A stretch of DNA of 64,000 bases from Sporolactobacillus sp. Y61 (GTDB lineage: Bacteria > Bacillota > Bacilli > Bacillales > Sporolactobacillaceae), in the NCBI RefSeq assembly GCF_040529185.1, contig NZ_CP159510.1, positions 3,038,001 through 3,102,000 on the forward strand, in the 5' to 3' direction. Positions 29,014-37,738 of the stretch are shown here, in pieces (within the stretch, counting starts at the first letter, position 1; each line of letters opens with the position of its first letter). The notes under the pieces are model-generated. The model was not told where the DNA came from. It saw nothing but the letters and a program-made list of their open reading frames with translations, and ran no database searches. Both the position numbers and the translations under genes were made by a program.

Positions 29014-29577
29014 TTAATAACTGTGTATGATACCGAAACGGTTCATCGGCCAGTATCTCAGATCGACTTTTCCGACCACCTGGTCCTGATCGACAAATCC
29101 GAAAATCCGGCTGTCCACACTGTTCTGCCTGTTGTCCCCCATCACCCAATACTTTCCTGACGGTACTTTCGCAACTCCGGTCAATCCCTCAAGGGTATAG
29201 TCCCAGGTCAGCTGGCTGCTCAGCAGCTCCTTTTTCGACGTCTTCAGAAAAGGTTCATTGACCGGTTTATTATTAATATAAAGCTGATCATTCGCATACT
29301 TTATCGTGTCTCCGGGCAAACCGATAATCCGTTTGACATAATCGTCCTTTTTTGTTGCATGGAAGATCACGACATCAAACCGGTCCGGCTGACTCAGCTT
29401 ATAGTTGATTTTATTGACAATCAGGCGATCTCCGCTATACAGAGTCGGCATCATCGAGGGGCCGTCAACGATATAATTACCAAGGATAAAGCTCCGCACG
29501 ATGATGACGACCAGGATCGCAATACCGATTGCGCGGACCCATGCCCAGGCCTCATTTCTCTTTTTCTGTTTACTCAT
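29014..29577 (-). CDS. Signal peptidase I (first of two)
   Basis: Type I leader peptidase, 187 aa, with one N-terminal transmembrane anchor (AIGIAILVVIIVRSFIL). Catalytic Ser is in VDGPSMMPTLYSGD, catalytic Lys in DDYVKRIIGLPGD. The box PSGKYWVMGDNRQNSVDSR is intact. It cleaves signal peptides of exported proteins at the outer membrane face. It lies downstream of a paralogue (29754-30323) with the same organisation. A terminator separates them, so each may be expressed on its own. Confidence 0.93.
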   Translation of the reverse strand: MSKQKKRNEAWAWVRAIGIAILVVIIVRSFILGNYIVDGPSMMPTLYSGDRLIVNKINYKLSQPDRFDVVIFHATKKDDYVKRIIGLPGDTIKYANDQLYINNKPVNEPFLKTSKKELLSSQLTWDYTLEGLTGVAKVPSGKYWVMGDNRQNSVDSRIFGFVDQDQVVGKVDLRYWPMNRFGIIHSY

Positions 29578-29711
29578 TTAGGATTAGGCTCCTCATCTTC
29601 AATTCCCTGTCGCTGACACGGCATATTCTTCTGCTAAATTTTCTTAACCTCTTTTAATGTACATGACAAAAACAGGATAAACAAGCATTGCTGCATACTA
29701 TTTTCAAATTT

Positions 29712-29738
29712 AAAAAGCGCCTGATCTTCTGAGGCGCT
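29712..29738 (-). terminator. Terminator between the two signal peptidase genes
   Basis: AGCGCCT (29716-29722) / AGGCGCT (29732-29738) followed on the minus strand by TTTTTAAATTTG. Confidence 0.8.
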
Positions 29739-29753
29739 GCCGGGATCTCTGAT

Positions 29754-30323
29754 TCACTTCGTCCAGAGGAGAGGAACTGTCCCCCACCCACTCGATGGCC
29801 AGTAACGAAAGGCAAGTTTCCCAACGACTGATTTTTCATCAATAAAACCAAAGTCACGACTGTCTTCACTGTTCTGCCGGTTATCCCCCATCACCCACAA
29901 TTTTCCCTCCGGTACCCGCGCTTTTCCGGTCAGACTTTTCAGGCTGAAATCACCGGTTAGCTTCGTCCCGTCAGGAAGGTGATTTTTATAAGCTTTCAGA
30001 TAGTTTTCCTCTGCAGGTTCACCGTTCACATAGAGCGTATCATTCCGATAGACGATCGAATCGCCCGGAAGGCCGATTACTCTTTTGACATAGTCCACAT
30101 TTTCACTGGCATGAAAAACAATAATGTCATATCTGTGCGGTTCACTTATCCGGTAACCGATTTTATTCACAATCAGTCGATTGCCGTCCTGAAGCGTCGG
30201 CATCATTGACTCGCCGCGTACCATATAATTGCTGAAAATGAAATGGCGGACGAGAAGAGCAATCACCGCTGCGATCACCACTGCTTTTATCCACGACACT
30301 GTCTCTTTCCACACACCGTCCAT
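29754..30323 (-). CDS. Signal peptidase I (second of two)
   Basis: 189 aa with an N-terminal anchor (AVVIAAVIALLVRHFIF), catalytic Ser in VRGESMMPTLQDGNR, catalytic Lys in VDYVKRVIGLPGD and the conserved PEGKLWVMGDNRQNSEDSR. The open frame extends to 30368, but AGGGGG sits six bases before the ATG at 30323. It follows prkA by about 50 bp. It is clearly paralogous to the 29014-29577 gene, and the tandem pair suggests a local duplication. Confidence 0.92.
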   Translation of the reverse strand: MDGVWKETVSWIKAVVIAAVIALLVRHFIFSNYMVRGESMMPTLQDGNRLIVNKIGYRISEPHRYDIIVFHASENVDYVKRVIGLPGDSIVYRNDTLYVNGEPAEENYLKAYKNHLPDGTKLTGDFSLKSLTGKARVPEGKLWVMGDNRQNSEDSRDFGFIDEKSVVGKLAFRYWPSSGWGTVPLLWTK

Positions 30324-30375
30324 CGACTGCCCCCTGCTTTTCAGAAGCACGCCGCTGCTTTCCACCATCTGAAGA

Positions 30376-32270
30376 TCAGCGGTTTAGCAGACTGCCTACA
30401 TATCTTAGTAATTCGTTTGCCGATGTGGAATTATAACCGTATTCATCAACAAGTCTTGTAATCACTTCGTTGATTCGTTTTAATTGTGTTTCGTCGGGCG
30501 TCTTACTGGATGTCGTAATTTTAACGACATCTTTCAGATCGGCGAACAGCTTTTTCTGAATGGCTTCCCTCAGCCGTTCATGCGACTGGTAATTGAATCG
30601 TTTCCCTTTTCTAGCATAGGCAGAGATGCGAATCAGGATCTCTTCCCGAAAGGCTTTTTTTGCATTTTCTGAAATCCCGATCTGTTCTTCGATCGAGCGC
30701 ATCAGTTTTTCATCCGGGTCCACTTCGTCCCCGGTGATCGGATCGAAAATTTTGTTGCTATTGCAGTAAGCCTCAACATTATCCAGATAATTATCCATCA
30801 GCGTCTTTGCAGATTCTTCAAAGGAATAGACAAAGGCCTTCTGTACCTCGCGTTTTGCCATTTCATCATATTCCCTGCGGGCCGTGGCAATAAACCCGGT
30901 GAAGCGTTCCCGGTCTTCTTCTGAAATGGAAGGATGCTGATCCAGTCCCTCTTTGATCGAGCGTAAAATGTCCAGGGCATTGATCGACGGTACACCTTTT
31001 TTAATAATTGCTGAGGAGATCCGGTTGATCACATAGCGCGGATCAATCCCGCCCATCCCTTCATCAGAAAACTCGTTCCTGAGTTCCTTAATATCAGCCG
31101 CATGATAACCTTCAACGATCTCTCCATCGTAAAGGCGCATCTTCTTAACCAGATCAATCCCCGGCTCTTGGATTCTTTCAGGCGCGTTAAAATCGAGAAA
31201 ACCGCAGCAGTGCGCAGCGCATGCGGCGCCACATGAACATCAGCCACATCGCTTTCGGAAATCAGTTTCTGATAGATTTTTTCTTCATCGGAAACTCTCA
31301 GATTATAAGGAACCGGCATCACGATCATGCGGGAATGCAGGGCTTCATTTTTCTTATTACTGATAAAGGTACGGTATTCGGTTTCATTGGTATGGGCAAC
31401 GATTAATTCATCTGCCGAAATCAGGGCGAACCGACCGGCCTTGAAGTTTCCTTCCTGTGTCAGAGACAGAAGATGCCAGAGAAATTTCTCGTCACACTTC
31501 AGCATTTCCTGGAATTCCATCAGTCCGCGGTTCGCTTTATTCAGTTCTCCGTCAAAACGGTAGGCCCGCGGATCAGACTCCGAACCAAATTCGGCAATCG
31601 TGGAAAAATCAATGCTTCCGGTCAGATCAGCAATATCCTGTGATTTCGGATCCGAAGGGCTGAACGTTCCGATTCCGACACGCTTGTCTTCAGACAGAAA
31701 GATGCGCTCAACCGGCACCTTCTCAATCTTCCCGTCATAGTCCTTCTCCAGACGCATCGCATTCAGCGGTGAAAGGTTGCCTTCCACTCGGATGCCCGTC
31801 TCCTGAAAGAAATCCTCGCGGAGATGGGTCGGAATCAGATGCAGCGGATCTTCGTGCATCGGGCAGCCTTTAATCGCATAAATCGCCCCTTCATCCGTCC
31901 AGGAATAGTTTTCCAGACCGCGTTTGAGCAGCGTCACAATGGTTGATTTGCCGCCGCTGACCGGTCCCATAAGCAGCAGGATCCGTTTCTTGACGTCCAG
32001 CCGTTTCGCCGCAGGATGGAAATATTCTTCAACAAGCCGCTCAATCGCCTCTTCCAGGCCGTAAATCTGGCCATCGAAAAAGTGGTAATATTTATGACCG
32101 TCTTTTTCTGTCACACCCGCAGAAACAATCATCTGGTAGATCCTTGAGTGTGCAGATTGAGCAATCACAGGATTTTGTTTTACCAATTCCAGGTAGTCTG
32201 CAAAAGTTCCTTCCCATTTCAGCTTCTCTTCATAATCGCGGAATTGTTTCAGTTTATCCAGAAAGTTCAT
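30376..32270 (-). pseudogene. prkA: PrkA serine protein kinase, interrupted by a one-base frameshift
   Basis: AAA+-like protein kinase made during sporulation and stress. The N-terminal frame (from the ATG at 32270, after GGGGGG) has Walker A LMGPVSGGKSTIVTL and runs to FSILTRLKESK. The C-terminal kinase-like part (MRLYDGEIVEGYHAADIKEL to the end at 30376) is in the next frame. One extra G in the run at 31159-31162 (CCCC on the plus strand) joins them as KSRGIDLVKKMRLYDGE, giving 631 aa, exactly the length of B. subtilis PrkA. Perfect length and intact motifs argue for a sequencing undercall rather than decay. On the minus strand GCATACACT (32315-32307) resembles a sigma-E -10. Confidence 0.92.
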
Positions 32271-32429
32271 CGTATCCCCCCAGAAAAGATTCACCTATGT
32301 AAATAAAGTGTATGCGGCAGGCGGTCAATCTTTCATATAAAACTTATCCGGTCTGTCTGATCCATCAGAAATCAGCAGCAGGATAAGCATTTTTTCAGGG
32401 GAAACTTATGTGATGAGGGAAAGTGTGAA

Positions 32430-32903
32430 TCAGGACAATCCGGGAAAGTGCTGCTGACGCAGGGCTTCAAAGATGATAATTGCCGCTGAATTGGATAAAT
32501 TGAACGAACGGATTTTGTCTGTCATCGGCAGGCGGACGCACCGGTCCCTGTGCGCGGCAACAAAAGCCCGGGGCAGACCGGTTGTCTCACGTCCGAAGAA
32601 GAAGTAATAATCCTTCGCCGGATTACTATAATCAAAAGCACTGTATGGACGGCTGCCATCCGTTTCCACAAGATAATATTCGCGAGGCCTGTTCTGATCA
32701 AAAAAATCATCCAGCGAGTCGTAATAATGCAAATCAACCGATGGCCAGTAATCCAGTCCCGCCCGCTTCAGATGCCTGTCATCAGTTGAAAACCCGAGCG
32801 GACGGATCAGATGAAGTGAGCTGTGTGTCCCGGCACATGTACGGGCGATGTTACCCGTATTGGGCGGAATCTGAGGCTGATAGAGCACAATATGAATAGT
32901 CAT
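32430..32903 (-). CDS. trmL: tRNA (cytidine/uridine-34 2'-O)-methyltransferase TrmL
   Basis: SPOUT-family methyltransferase that modifies the wobble ribose of leucine tRNAs. 157 aa from the ATG at 32903. Motifs: IVLYQPQIPPNTGNIARTC at the N-terminus, YFFFGRETTGLPRAF (the AdoMet-binding knot) and RLPMTDKIRSFNLSNSAAI (second knot motif). The frame is open to 32969, but the upstream part is not conserved in my memory of the family, and AAGG precedes the 32903 ATG. B. subtilis cspR/trmL lies in the same yhbB-prkA neighbourhood. Confidence 0.93.
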   Translation of the reverse strand: MTIHIVLYQPQIPPNTGNIARTCAGTHSSLHLIRPLGFSTDDRHLKRAGLDYWPSVDLHYYDSLDDFFDQNRPREYYLVETDGSRPYSAFDYSNPAKDYYFFFGRETTGLPRAFVAAHRDRCVRLPMTDKIRSFNLSNSAAIIIFEALRQQHFPGLS

Positions 32904-32965
32904 AAACCTTAACACCTCTAAAACCACAATCTTCCGGAACATGTTCCAGTAAGCATTGAGAGTAA

Positions 32966-32992
32966 GCAAAAAGCGGCCACAGTCAGCGGCCG
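32966..32992 (-). terminator. Probable terminator of the yhbB-like gene
   Basis: CGGCC (32974-32978) / GGCCG (32988-32992), then CTTTTTGC on the minus strand. The short stem makes it moderate. Confidence 0.45.
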
Positions 32993-33047
32993 ATTCTATA
33001 CTTCTGTTGAGTAAACCTGTCTCATTATATCATATCCAGCCGCATGC

Positions 33048-33950
33048 TCAGTCACTCTGACCGTCTATCCGGAAAAATTTATAGTTGATCCGTTCTGTCC
33101 ATGCAGGTGAGTCGGTATAAGCCCAGTCCCGTGCCCGCGCATCATACGTATGCGCATTCACGAGCGGTGAACCGGAAGGAGCGATTGACGTGACCAGGGT
33201 GTTATGATCCCAGTGCCCGTCGCCTTCGAAATCATAACAGATCACGTCGCCGGGAACGAGTTTATACACACTGTCCACTTCAACAGCTTTCATAACATTC
33301 CCGCTTCTGCTTAAATACCAGCGCAGGCTGTTCGCCACTGCCCAGCTGTAGCTCCAGCTGGTCCGGCTGTGCCACCAGCCTCTGCTTCGAACCGGCGCCC
33401 CCCACATGGGAATACCTCCTGCATGCAGGCACTGAGAAATAAAATTTGTGCAGTCATTTTCAACTCGAGGATAATCAGGATTTCGCCTGTTCCACCAGAG
33501 TTCCGCATAGCGGACCGCCTTCAGCCGATCATATGCCGGTCGGGAAATCTCTGGCTCAGCCTGACGCGAGCCCTCCTGATTCGCACTGGCCGAAGCGTGC
33601 GCCTCAGGCAGCGGACGCAGGCGATCAAGCGCAATCTGTGACCCGCGCAGAACGGCCTCCCGGTCCTCCACGCGTTCCTCCAGATAAAGCCCGCCCGTCT
33701 GCCTGATCAGCCATTCGGAATGCAGTGTATAATAGACGACCTGATCCTCACGTTTTTCCTCAAGATCTGTGACACGGGCATGAACCAGAACTTTTTCAAT
33801 CTGCGCCTGCTGCTCACTCAAGGTGCGTATTTTTCTTGCGTGAGCAGCTTTTTCGGACATGTCGATAACCGAGTCTGTCCAAGGTGCATCAGTGATCCAC
33901 CTGCCACATGCCGTTCGAACATGTTCCTCAAGAATCGTCCGCCAGTCCAT
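33048..33950 (-). CDS. Amidase-domain (Amidase_6) protein, YhbB-like
   Basis: 300 aa. The N-terminal ~140 residues form a helical/beta region of unknown role (DUF-like, Arg/Glu rich). The C-terminal ~150 residues carry the putative amidase domain: the catalytic Cys in VENDCTNFISQCLHAGG, the aromatic block WGAPVRSRGWWHSRTSWSY and the His in DGHWDHNTLVTS. It has no signal peptide, so it may act in the cytosol or mother cell. GGGGGAT precedes the ATG. In B. subtilis the homologue yhbB sits next to cspR, as here. The substrate is probably a peptidoglycan-type amide, by family only. Confidence 0.82.
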   Translation of the reverse strand: MDWRTILEEHVRTACGRWITDAPWTDSVIDMSEKAAHARKIRTLSEQQAQIEKVLVHARVTDLEEKREDQVVYYTLHSEWLIRQTGGLYLEERVEDREAVLRGSQIALDRLRPLPEAHASASANQEGSRQAEPEISRPAYDRLKAVRYAELWWNRRNPDYPRVENDCTNFISQCLHAGGIPMWGAPVRSRGWWHSRTSWSYSWAVANSLRWYLSRSGNVMKAVEVDSVYKLVPGDVICYDFEGDGHWDHNTLVTSIAPSGSPLVNAHTYDARARDWAYTDSPAWTERINYKFFRIDGQSD

Positions 33951-34016
33951 CTAGATCCCCCGCTTTCCTCACATATTTATGTCAGGAGCAGCACATTCAT
34001 GAACCGGCAGAATCAT

Positions 34017-34547
34017 TCACTCGTTGCTGCTTTCTTTTTCTTCAAACTGAAGCAGCTTTCTCTTGCAATCCAGACCGCCACCGTAACCGACGAGGGAGCC
34101 ATCTGAACCAATGACCCGGTGACAGGGAATGACAATCGGCAGAGGATTCCTGTTATTGGCCCCGCCTACTGCACGCACGGCTTTGGGGCGGCCGGCGCTT
34201 TCTGCAATTTCCTTATATGAACGCGTTTGCCCATAAGGAATCCTGGCAAGCGCCGCCCATACTTTTTTCTGAAAATCAGTGCCCTTCAGCATCAACTTCA
34301 GATTAAATCCTCTACGCGTCCCCGCAAAATATTCTCTGATCTGTCTGACCGCAGGGGCACACGCTTCATCATCGACTTTTACATCTTCCGGCAGGTTCAT
34401 CCGTCTGGCCCGGCTGATCAGATCCTGCCTTGTTTCATTCAGATTGCCAAATGCAATCCGGCAGAGACTGTCGCCGTACATAACAAGCGTCAGCGCTCCG
34501 ACCGGTGTATCCAGTGTACAGGCGCTGAGAGATTCTCCGTTTTCCAC
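34017..34547 (-). CDS. ogt: Methylated-DNA-[protein]-cysteine S-methyltransferase
   Basis: Suicidal DNA repair protein that removes the alkyl group from O6-alkylguanine. 176 aa from a GTG at 34547 (GGGGGA seven bases upstream). The C-terminal domain has the helix-turn-helix TRSYKEIAESAGRPKAVRAV, the Asn hinge GGANNRNPLPI and the active site IPCHRVIGSDG with Cys142. The N-terminal ribonuclease-like domain is intact. No Ada-type regulatory domain is present. Confidence 0.95.
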   Translation of the reverse strand: MENGESLSACTLDTPVGALTLVMYGDSLCRIAFGNLNETRQDLISRARRMNLPEDVKVDDEACAPAVRQIREYFAGTRRGFNLKLMLKGTDFQKKVWAALARIPYGQTRSYKEIAESAGRPKAVRAVGGANNRNPLPIVIPCHRVIGSDGSLVGYGGGLDCKRKLLQFEEKESSNE

Positions 34548-34761
34548 TATTCATTCCCCCTGATCTTTGCCCTTTCAGGCTTTTGTCACAAAAATAAGAA
34601 AGTGTACAAAAGGCCGGCTTATCGGCACTCATTCCGTGAATCCCTTCACGGGCTTTCTTGCCTGCCGGGCGCTGTTAACAATATCTGAATCGGTAATTTT
34701 TGTAAAGCTCATGTCCGCGTTTGTGGTACACTTGAATCAGTAAGTAAAAGGAGGCGGCGTG

Positions 34762-35430
34762 ATGTTTCAACTATCGGTTTCTGAAGAACTTGAGCAGCGG
34801 GTCCCCGGCTTTAAGGTCGGGTGTATCCGCTACAATCATATTGTCATTTCCGAGATGCCGCCACTGATCAGCGGGCGGCTGCCTCTGTTTTACAAAAATA
34901 TTCAGCTGTCTCTTGAGAACCGTCCGTTCGCTGATATCCCCGGAGTCCGAGAATGGCGGGCAATCTTTAAAAGGTGCGGAACAGATCCGTCACGGTATCG
35001 CCCGTCACAGGAAGCACTGCTCAGGAAAATAAAAAGAGACGGCGCACCGCACAGGATTCATTCGGCCGTCGACCTGAATAATTTCTTCAGTGTGCAGCAC
35101 AGCATTCCTTTCGGCATCTATGACCTGAACCAGATTCACGGTCCCGTTCAAATAACCATCGGCAGCGATGATGACCAATATGACGGCTTAAATGGGAGAG
35201 TGATGCATATGGATTATAAAATTCTCTCAAAAGACAGTAAGGGCGCCTTCGGAAGCCCGATTGTCGACTCGCAGCGGACATGCGTGACAGAACGGACGAC
35301 AGACGCTTTGCAGATCGCCTATCTTCGTCCTTCCATGCCTGAAGATGAAGCAAAAAAACTGACGGCCAGGGTCGCCGACATGTTCACCCAGATTCACGGC
35401 GGCGAAAACACCTGGTCCGTCATCTGCTAA
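34762..35430 (+). CDS. B3/4 domain protein (phenylalanyl-tRNA synthetase beta-like)
   Basis: 222 aa, with the ATG at 34762 placed seven bases after AGGAGG. The B3/4 tRNA-binding-like fold is suggested by FADIPGVREWRAIFKRCGTD then PSRYRPSQEALLRKI, HSAVDLNNFFSVQHSIPFGI and SQRTCVTERTTDALQIAYL. Stand-alone B3/4 proteins may edit or deacylate mischarged tRNAs, but no function is proven. It is followed without a gap by a small gene. Confidence 0.82.
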   Translation: MFQLSVSEELEQRVPGFKVGCIRYNHIVISEMPPLISGRLPLFYKNIQLSLENRPFADIPGVREWRAIFKRCGTDPSRYRPSQEALLRKIKRDGAPHRIHSAVDLNNFFSVQHSIPFGIYDLNQIHGPVQITIGSDDDQYDGLNGRVMHMDYKILSKDSKGAFGSPIVDSQRTCVTERTTDALQIAYLRPSMPEDEAKKLTARVADMFTQIHGGENTWSVIC

Positions 35431-35459
35431 TGAAAAACCTGAATTGGGAGTGTCACAAC

Positions 35460-35702
35460 ATGGATTCACATCTTTTCAGTGTAGATTACTTTAAAAAGGC
35501 GCTGAAAAAACAAATTGAAAAAAACGGAAACCGGCTTACTCCTGTCCAGTCCATGAACAGCTATTACCATTCCGTCGTTTCAGCCATTATTCAGGACAAA
35601 ATCAATAAGAACTTCGAACTGATTCGCCGGATACGCCATCTTGATGAAGCTTATCAGGCGGTCAACGAAGAAGTTCTTCAGAAACAACAGCAACAGCAGT
35701 AA
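35460..35702 (+). CDS. Small hypothetical protein with Gln-rich tail
   Basis: An 80-aa product that I do not recognise. It is charged and helical throughout (YFKKALKKQIEKNG, IIQDKINKNFELIRRIRHLD) and ends in a run of Gln. The helical IRHLDEAYQAV piece faintly resembles the IDEAL domain of Bacillus, which is not enough for a call. The frame is open from 35430, overlapping the previous stop (TAATG), but the ATG at 35460 has GGGAGTG seven bases upstream. It is probably co-transcribed with the B3/4 gene and shares its terminator. Confidence 0.6.
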   Translation: MDSHLFSVDYFKKALKKQIEKNGNRLTPVQSMNSYYHSVVSAIIQDKINKNFELIRRIRHLDEAYQAVNEEVLQKQQQQQ

Positions 35703-35706
35703 CCCG

Positions 35707-35742
35707 ATCCGGTCTTCGGCAAAAGCCAACTCCGGATTTTTA
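35707..35742 (+). terminator. Terminator after the small Gln-tail gene
   Basis: ATCCGG (35707-35712) / CCGGAT (35732-35737) with an internal GGC/GCC pairing, then TTTTTAC. Confidence 0.6.
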
Positions 35743-35820
35743 CATCCTCTGAGTCAGTAAAGCGGGCCGGGCGTCGGCGTTTCCAGGATCTGCTTTCTCT
35801 GTTCGCCTGGCTCCTCCCAC

Positions 35821-36756
35821 TCATCTTGCGGCGCGAAATCCGGCTTTTGCTGCTGCGTCCCGGCTTTTAAAGCAGGCCTCGGCTTTCGTCACATCGTAAT
35901 AGGCACTGCCCGGCATATGATAGATTTTCCCGCGGCTGGACGCGTTGCCTTTGATTGCCCCGCCGCAATTACCGGACCCGTCCGGTGCGAACTGATTTTT
36001 CCCGCCGCCGGATGACGCAGTAGAGGAACCTCCACTGTTTTGCGCCCTCTCATAAGCTTCTGTTCCCTTGACCACTTCCGGATGGTAGCCGTCGGAACGG
36101 GCATAGTCAGGAACAGACCATATGCCGAGATGTTTCGACCTGGCCTGAGCCTCCACCTGACGGTATTGATCCACGTACTTCGTATTGGGCGGGTAAACAT
36201 AAGCCACCCGGGCGAGACCCCGTGAAAGCTGCTCTTCAGCAAAAGATTTCCCGTCTACATAAACATAGGCAAGCAGGCGGTTATACTTATCACGTCCTCC
36301 GTTCACCGCCACTTCAAGATGAACGGTTTTTCCCTGCAGCAGGTCTCTTGCATGCTGACTGGCTTCCGGACCGAATGGCTGGACCCCAAGCCGTGGGTGA
36401 TGGGTTTCCGGCGTGTCAATCAGAAGGACACGGATCGTGGTCACCTTTTTTTCATAAATCGCCTGTAAGGTATCCCCGTCAACCACTTTAACCACTTTCG
36501 CCGGGACACCGGGCACCTTCGCCTGCCTGGAAGTTGCAGCAGAAGAGGCGTCATGAGGGTTTTTTGCTTCCGATGTGCTGCTTTCAGCCGGCTGACTCTG
36601 CGCCTCTTGGTCCCCGGACTCATTCTGCTGCACGGATGCAGCATCCGAAGACGCAGAACGGTCCGAATATGTATCCTCTGCGGCCGGTTCCGCGCAGCCT
36701 GCTAAAAGAACTAAGGAGAACAGGGCACAGAGTATGCGGTTAAACCATCTTTTCAT
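35821..36756 (-). CDS. Thermonuclease-family lipoprotein with excalibur domain (YncB-like)
   Basis: 311 aa. A type II signal peptide ends at the lipobox LLAGC, so the mature protein should be anchored outside the membrane. A Ser/Ala/Glu-rich linker (~25-80) follows, then a staphylococcal-nuclease domain (~85-215): KVVDGDTLQAIY, the catalytic Arg/Glu in IRVLLIDTPETHHP and the second Arg in RDKYNRLLAYVYV. The C-terminus has an excalibur calcium-binding motif (DVTKAEACFKSRDAAAKAGF). All three catalytic charged residues are present, so it is probably an active extracellular nuclease. Monocistronic by spacing. Confidence 0.88.
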   Translation of the reverse strand: MKRWFNRILCALFSLVLLAGCAEPAAEDTYSDRSASSDAASVQQNESGDQEAQSQPAESSTSEAKNPHDASSAATSRQAKVPGVPAKVVKVVDGDTLQAIYEKKVTTIRVLLIDTPETHHPRLGVQPFGPEASQHARDLLQGKTVHLEVAVNGGRDKYNRLLAYVYVDGKSFAEEQLSRGLARVAYVYPPNTKYVDQYRQVEAQARSKHLGIWSVPDYARSDGYHPEVVKGTEAYERAQNSGGSSTASSGGGKNQFAPDGSGNCGGAIKGNASSRGKIYHMPGSAYYDVTKAEACFKSRDAAAKAGFRAAR

Positions 36757-36787
36757 ATTGCATCACCTGAATTATTTAATCGAATGA

Positions 36788-36822
36788 AAGAGGAGCGACC
36801 GCCCGAAAGGGTCGCTCCTCTT
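36788..36822 (-). terminator. Terminator of fnr (long GC hairpin)
   Basis: Thirteen-base arms, AAGAGGAGCGACC (36788-36800) and GGTCGCTCCTCTT (36810-36822). On the minus strand it is followed by TCATTCG. It may also stop readthrough in the other direction. Confidence 0.7.
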
Positions 36823-36844
36823 CCCATTTTATCATAATTTTTTA

Positions 36845-37567
36845 TCATAATCGGCAAATGTTCATCGGACAACGATCTTCACAGTGGCAGATGGCTTTAA
36901 TATAGCCAATATCTTTAATCACGATGGAACCATGGTAATAATTAATCGCTCCATCCCGCTTCCATGCCTGAAGCATACGATTGACCGTTTCGCGTGTGGA
37001 ACCGATCAGCTGCGCGAGGTCTGAATTGGTCAGACTGATCACGTAATGGATGCCGTCTTCTTTCTTCTCCCCATAGCCGTGTGCCATGCGCAGAAGCGTA
37101 GAGGCCAGCGCGCCGTTCTTTCCGTAGAAGAGCAGATCGCGCAGTTTAATCTGCGTGTATCTGTCCATCAGTCCGATCCATTTCATAAAATCGAAGCTGA
37201 GTCCCGGATTAGACAGCAGCAGCGGTTCCACATCCCTTCCTGACAGGACGCCGATCTGGCAGTCTGTCACAGCAGTTGCTGTAAAGGCATGTTCGTCATT
37301 GCCGAGGCAGGCCAGCTCGCCGAATAAGTCCCCCGGTGTGAAATAGTGAAGCACGAGGTCTCTTCCGTCAAAAGCCGATTTGTACAGTTTGACCCGGCCC
37401 GACTTCATATAGTAGAGTTTATCCGACGCATCGCCTTCCCAGTAAATGTGGGAACCCTTTCTAAACGCCGCATCCGTCATCATATTCTTCAATAGATCCA
37501 GGTTTTGTTCTGAAAACATTGCTGTATTCGTCATCTGATCCTGAACAGGATCTAAGGTTCTTTCCAT
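36845..37567 (-). CDS. fnr: Fnr-type oxygen-sensing transcription regulator
   Basis: 240-aa Crp/Fnr family regulator. The cyclic-nucleotide-like sensor has IYWEGDASDKLYYMKSGRVK and FGELACLGNDEHAFTATAV. The dimer helix and the recognition helix (LTNSDLAQLIGSTRETVNRM) follow. The C-terminal tail CHCEDRCPMNIC carries four cysteines, the arrangement of Bacillus Fnr, whose 4Fe-4S cluster is held by C-terminal cysteines rather than N-terminal ones. The frame is open to 37642, but AAGGTG precedes the ATG at 37567 and yields the usual length. It likely switches anaerobic genes. An Fnr-box-like site lies upstream. Confidence 0.9.
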   Translation of the reverse strand: MERTLDPVQDQMTNTAMFSEQNLDLLKNMMTDAAFRKGSHIYWEGDASDKLYYMKSGRVKLYKSAFDGRDLVLHYFTPGDLFGELACLGNDEHAFTATAVTDCQIGVLSGRDVEPLLLSNPGLSFDFMKWIGLMDRYTQIKLRDLLFYGKNGALASTLLRMAHGYGEKKEDGIHYVISLTNSDLAQLIGSTRETVNRMLQAWKRDGAINYYHGSIVIKDIGYIKAICHCEDRCPMNICRL

Positions 37568-37694
37568 TCTGATCACACCTTCAATCAAAGTTGTACCCGC
37601 CAGGTCATGGATCAGTATGCTGACGATACACCCTTTGCCCATGGAACCCTTGTTTTCATTATACAGGAAAACGTTCCACTTTTTTTGTGAAAAG

Positions 37695-37710
37695 TGTGAC
37701 GAAAATCATA
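37695..37710. promoter_or_regulatory. Candidate Fnr box between fnr and odhB
   Basis: TGTGA-CGAAAA-TCATA differs from the Fnr consensus TGTGA-N6-TCACA at one base. A perfect -10 (TATAAT on the minus strand, 37663-37658) lies downstream towards fnr. The box is centred about 51 bp from the expected start, so classical -41.5 activation does not fit exactly. It may instead act on readthrough from odhB. Confidence 0.4.
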
Positions 37711-37738
37711 CAACTTTTTTAACTGGACGGATTTGGCC

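Noticed and set aside
32307..32328. Full sigma-E promoter before prkA
   Set aside because: GCATACACT is a good -10, but no KMATATT-like -35 is at the right distance; a TTGACC at 32328-32323 gives only a poor sigma-A match.
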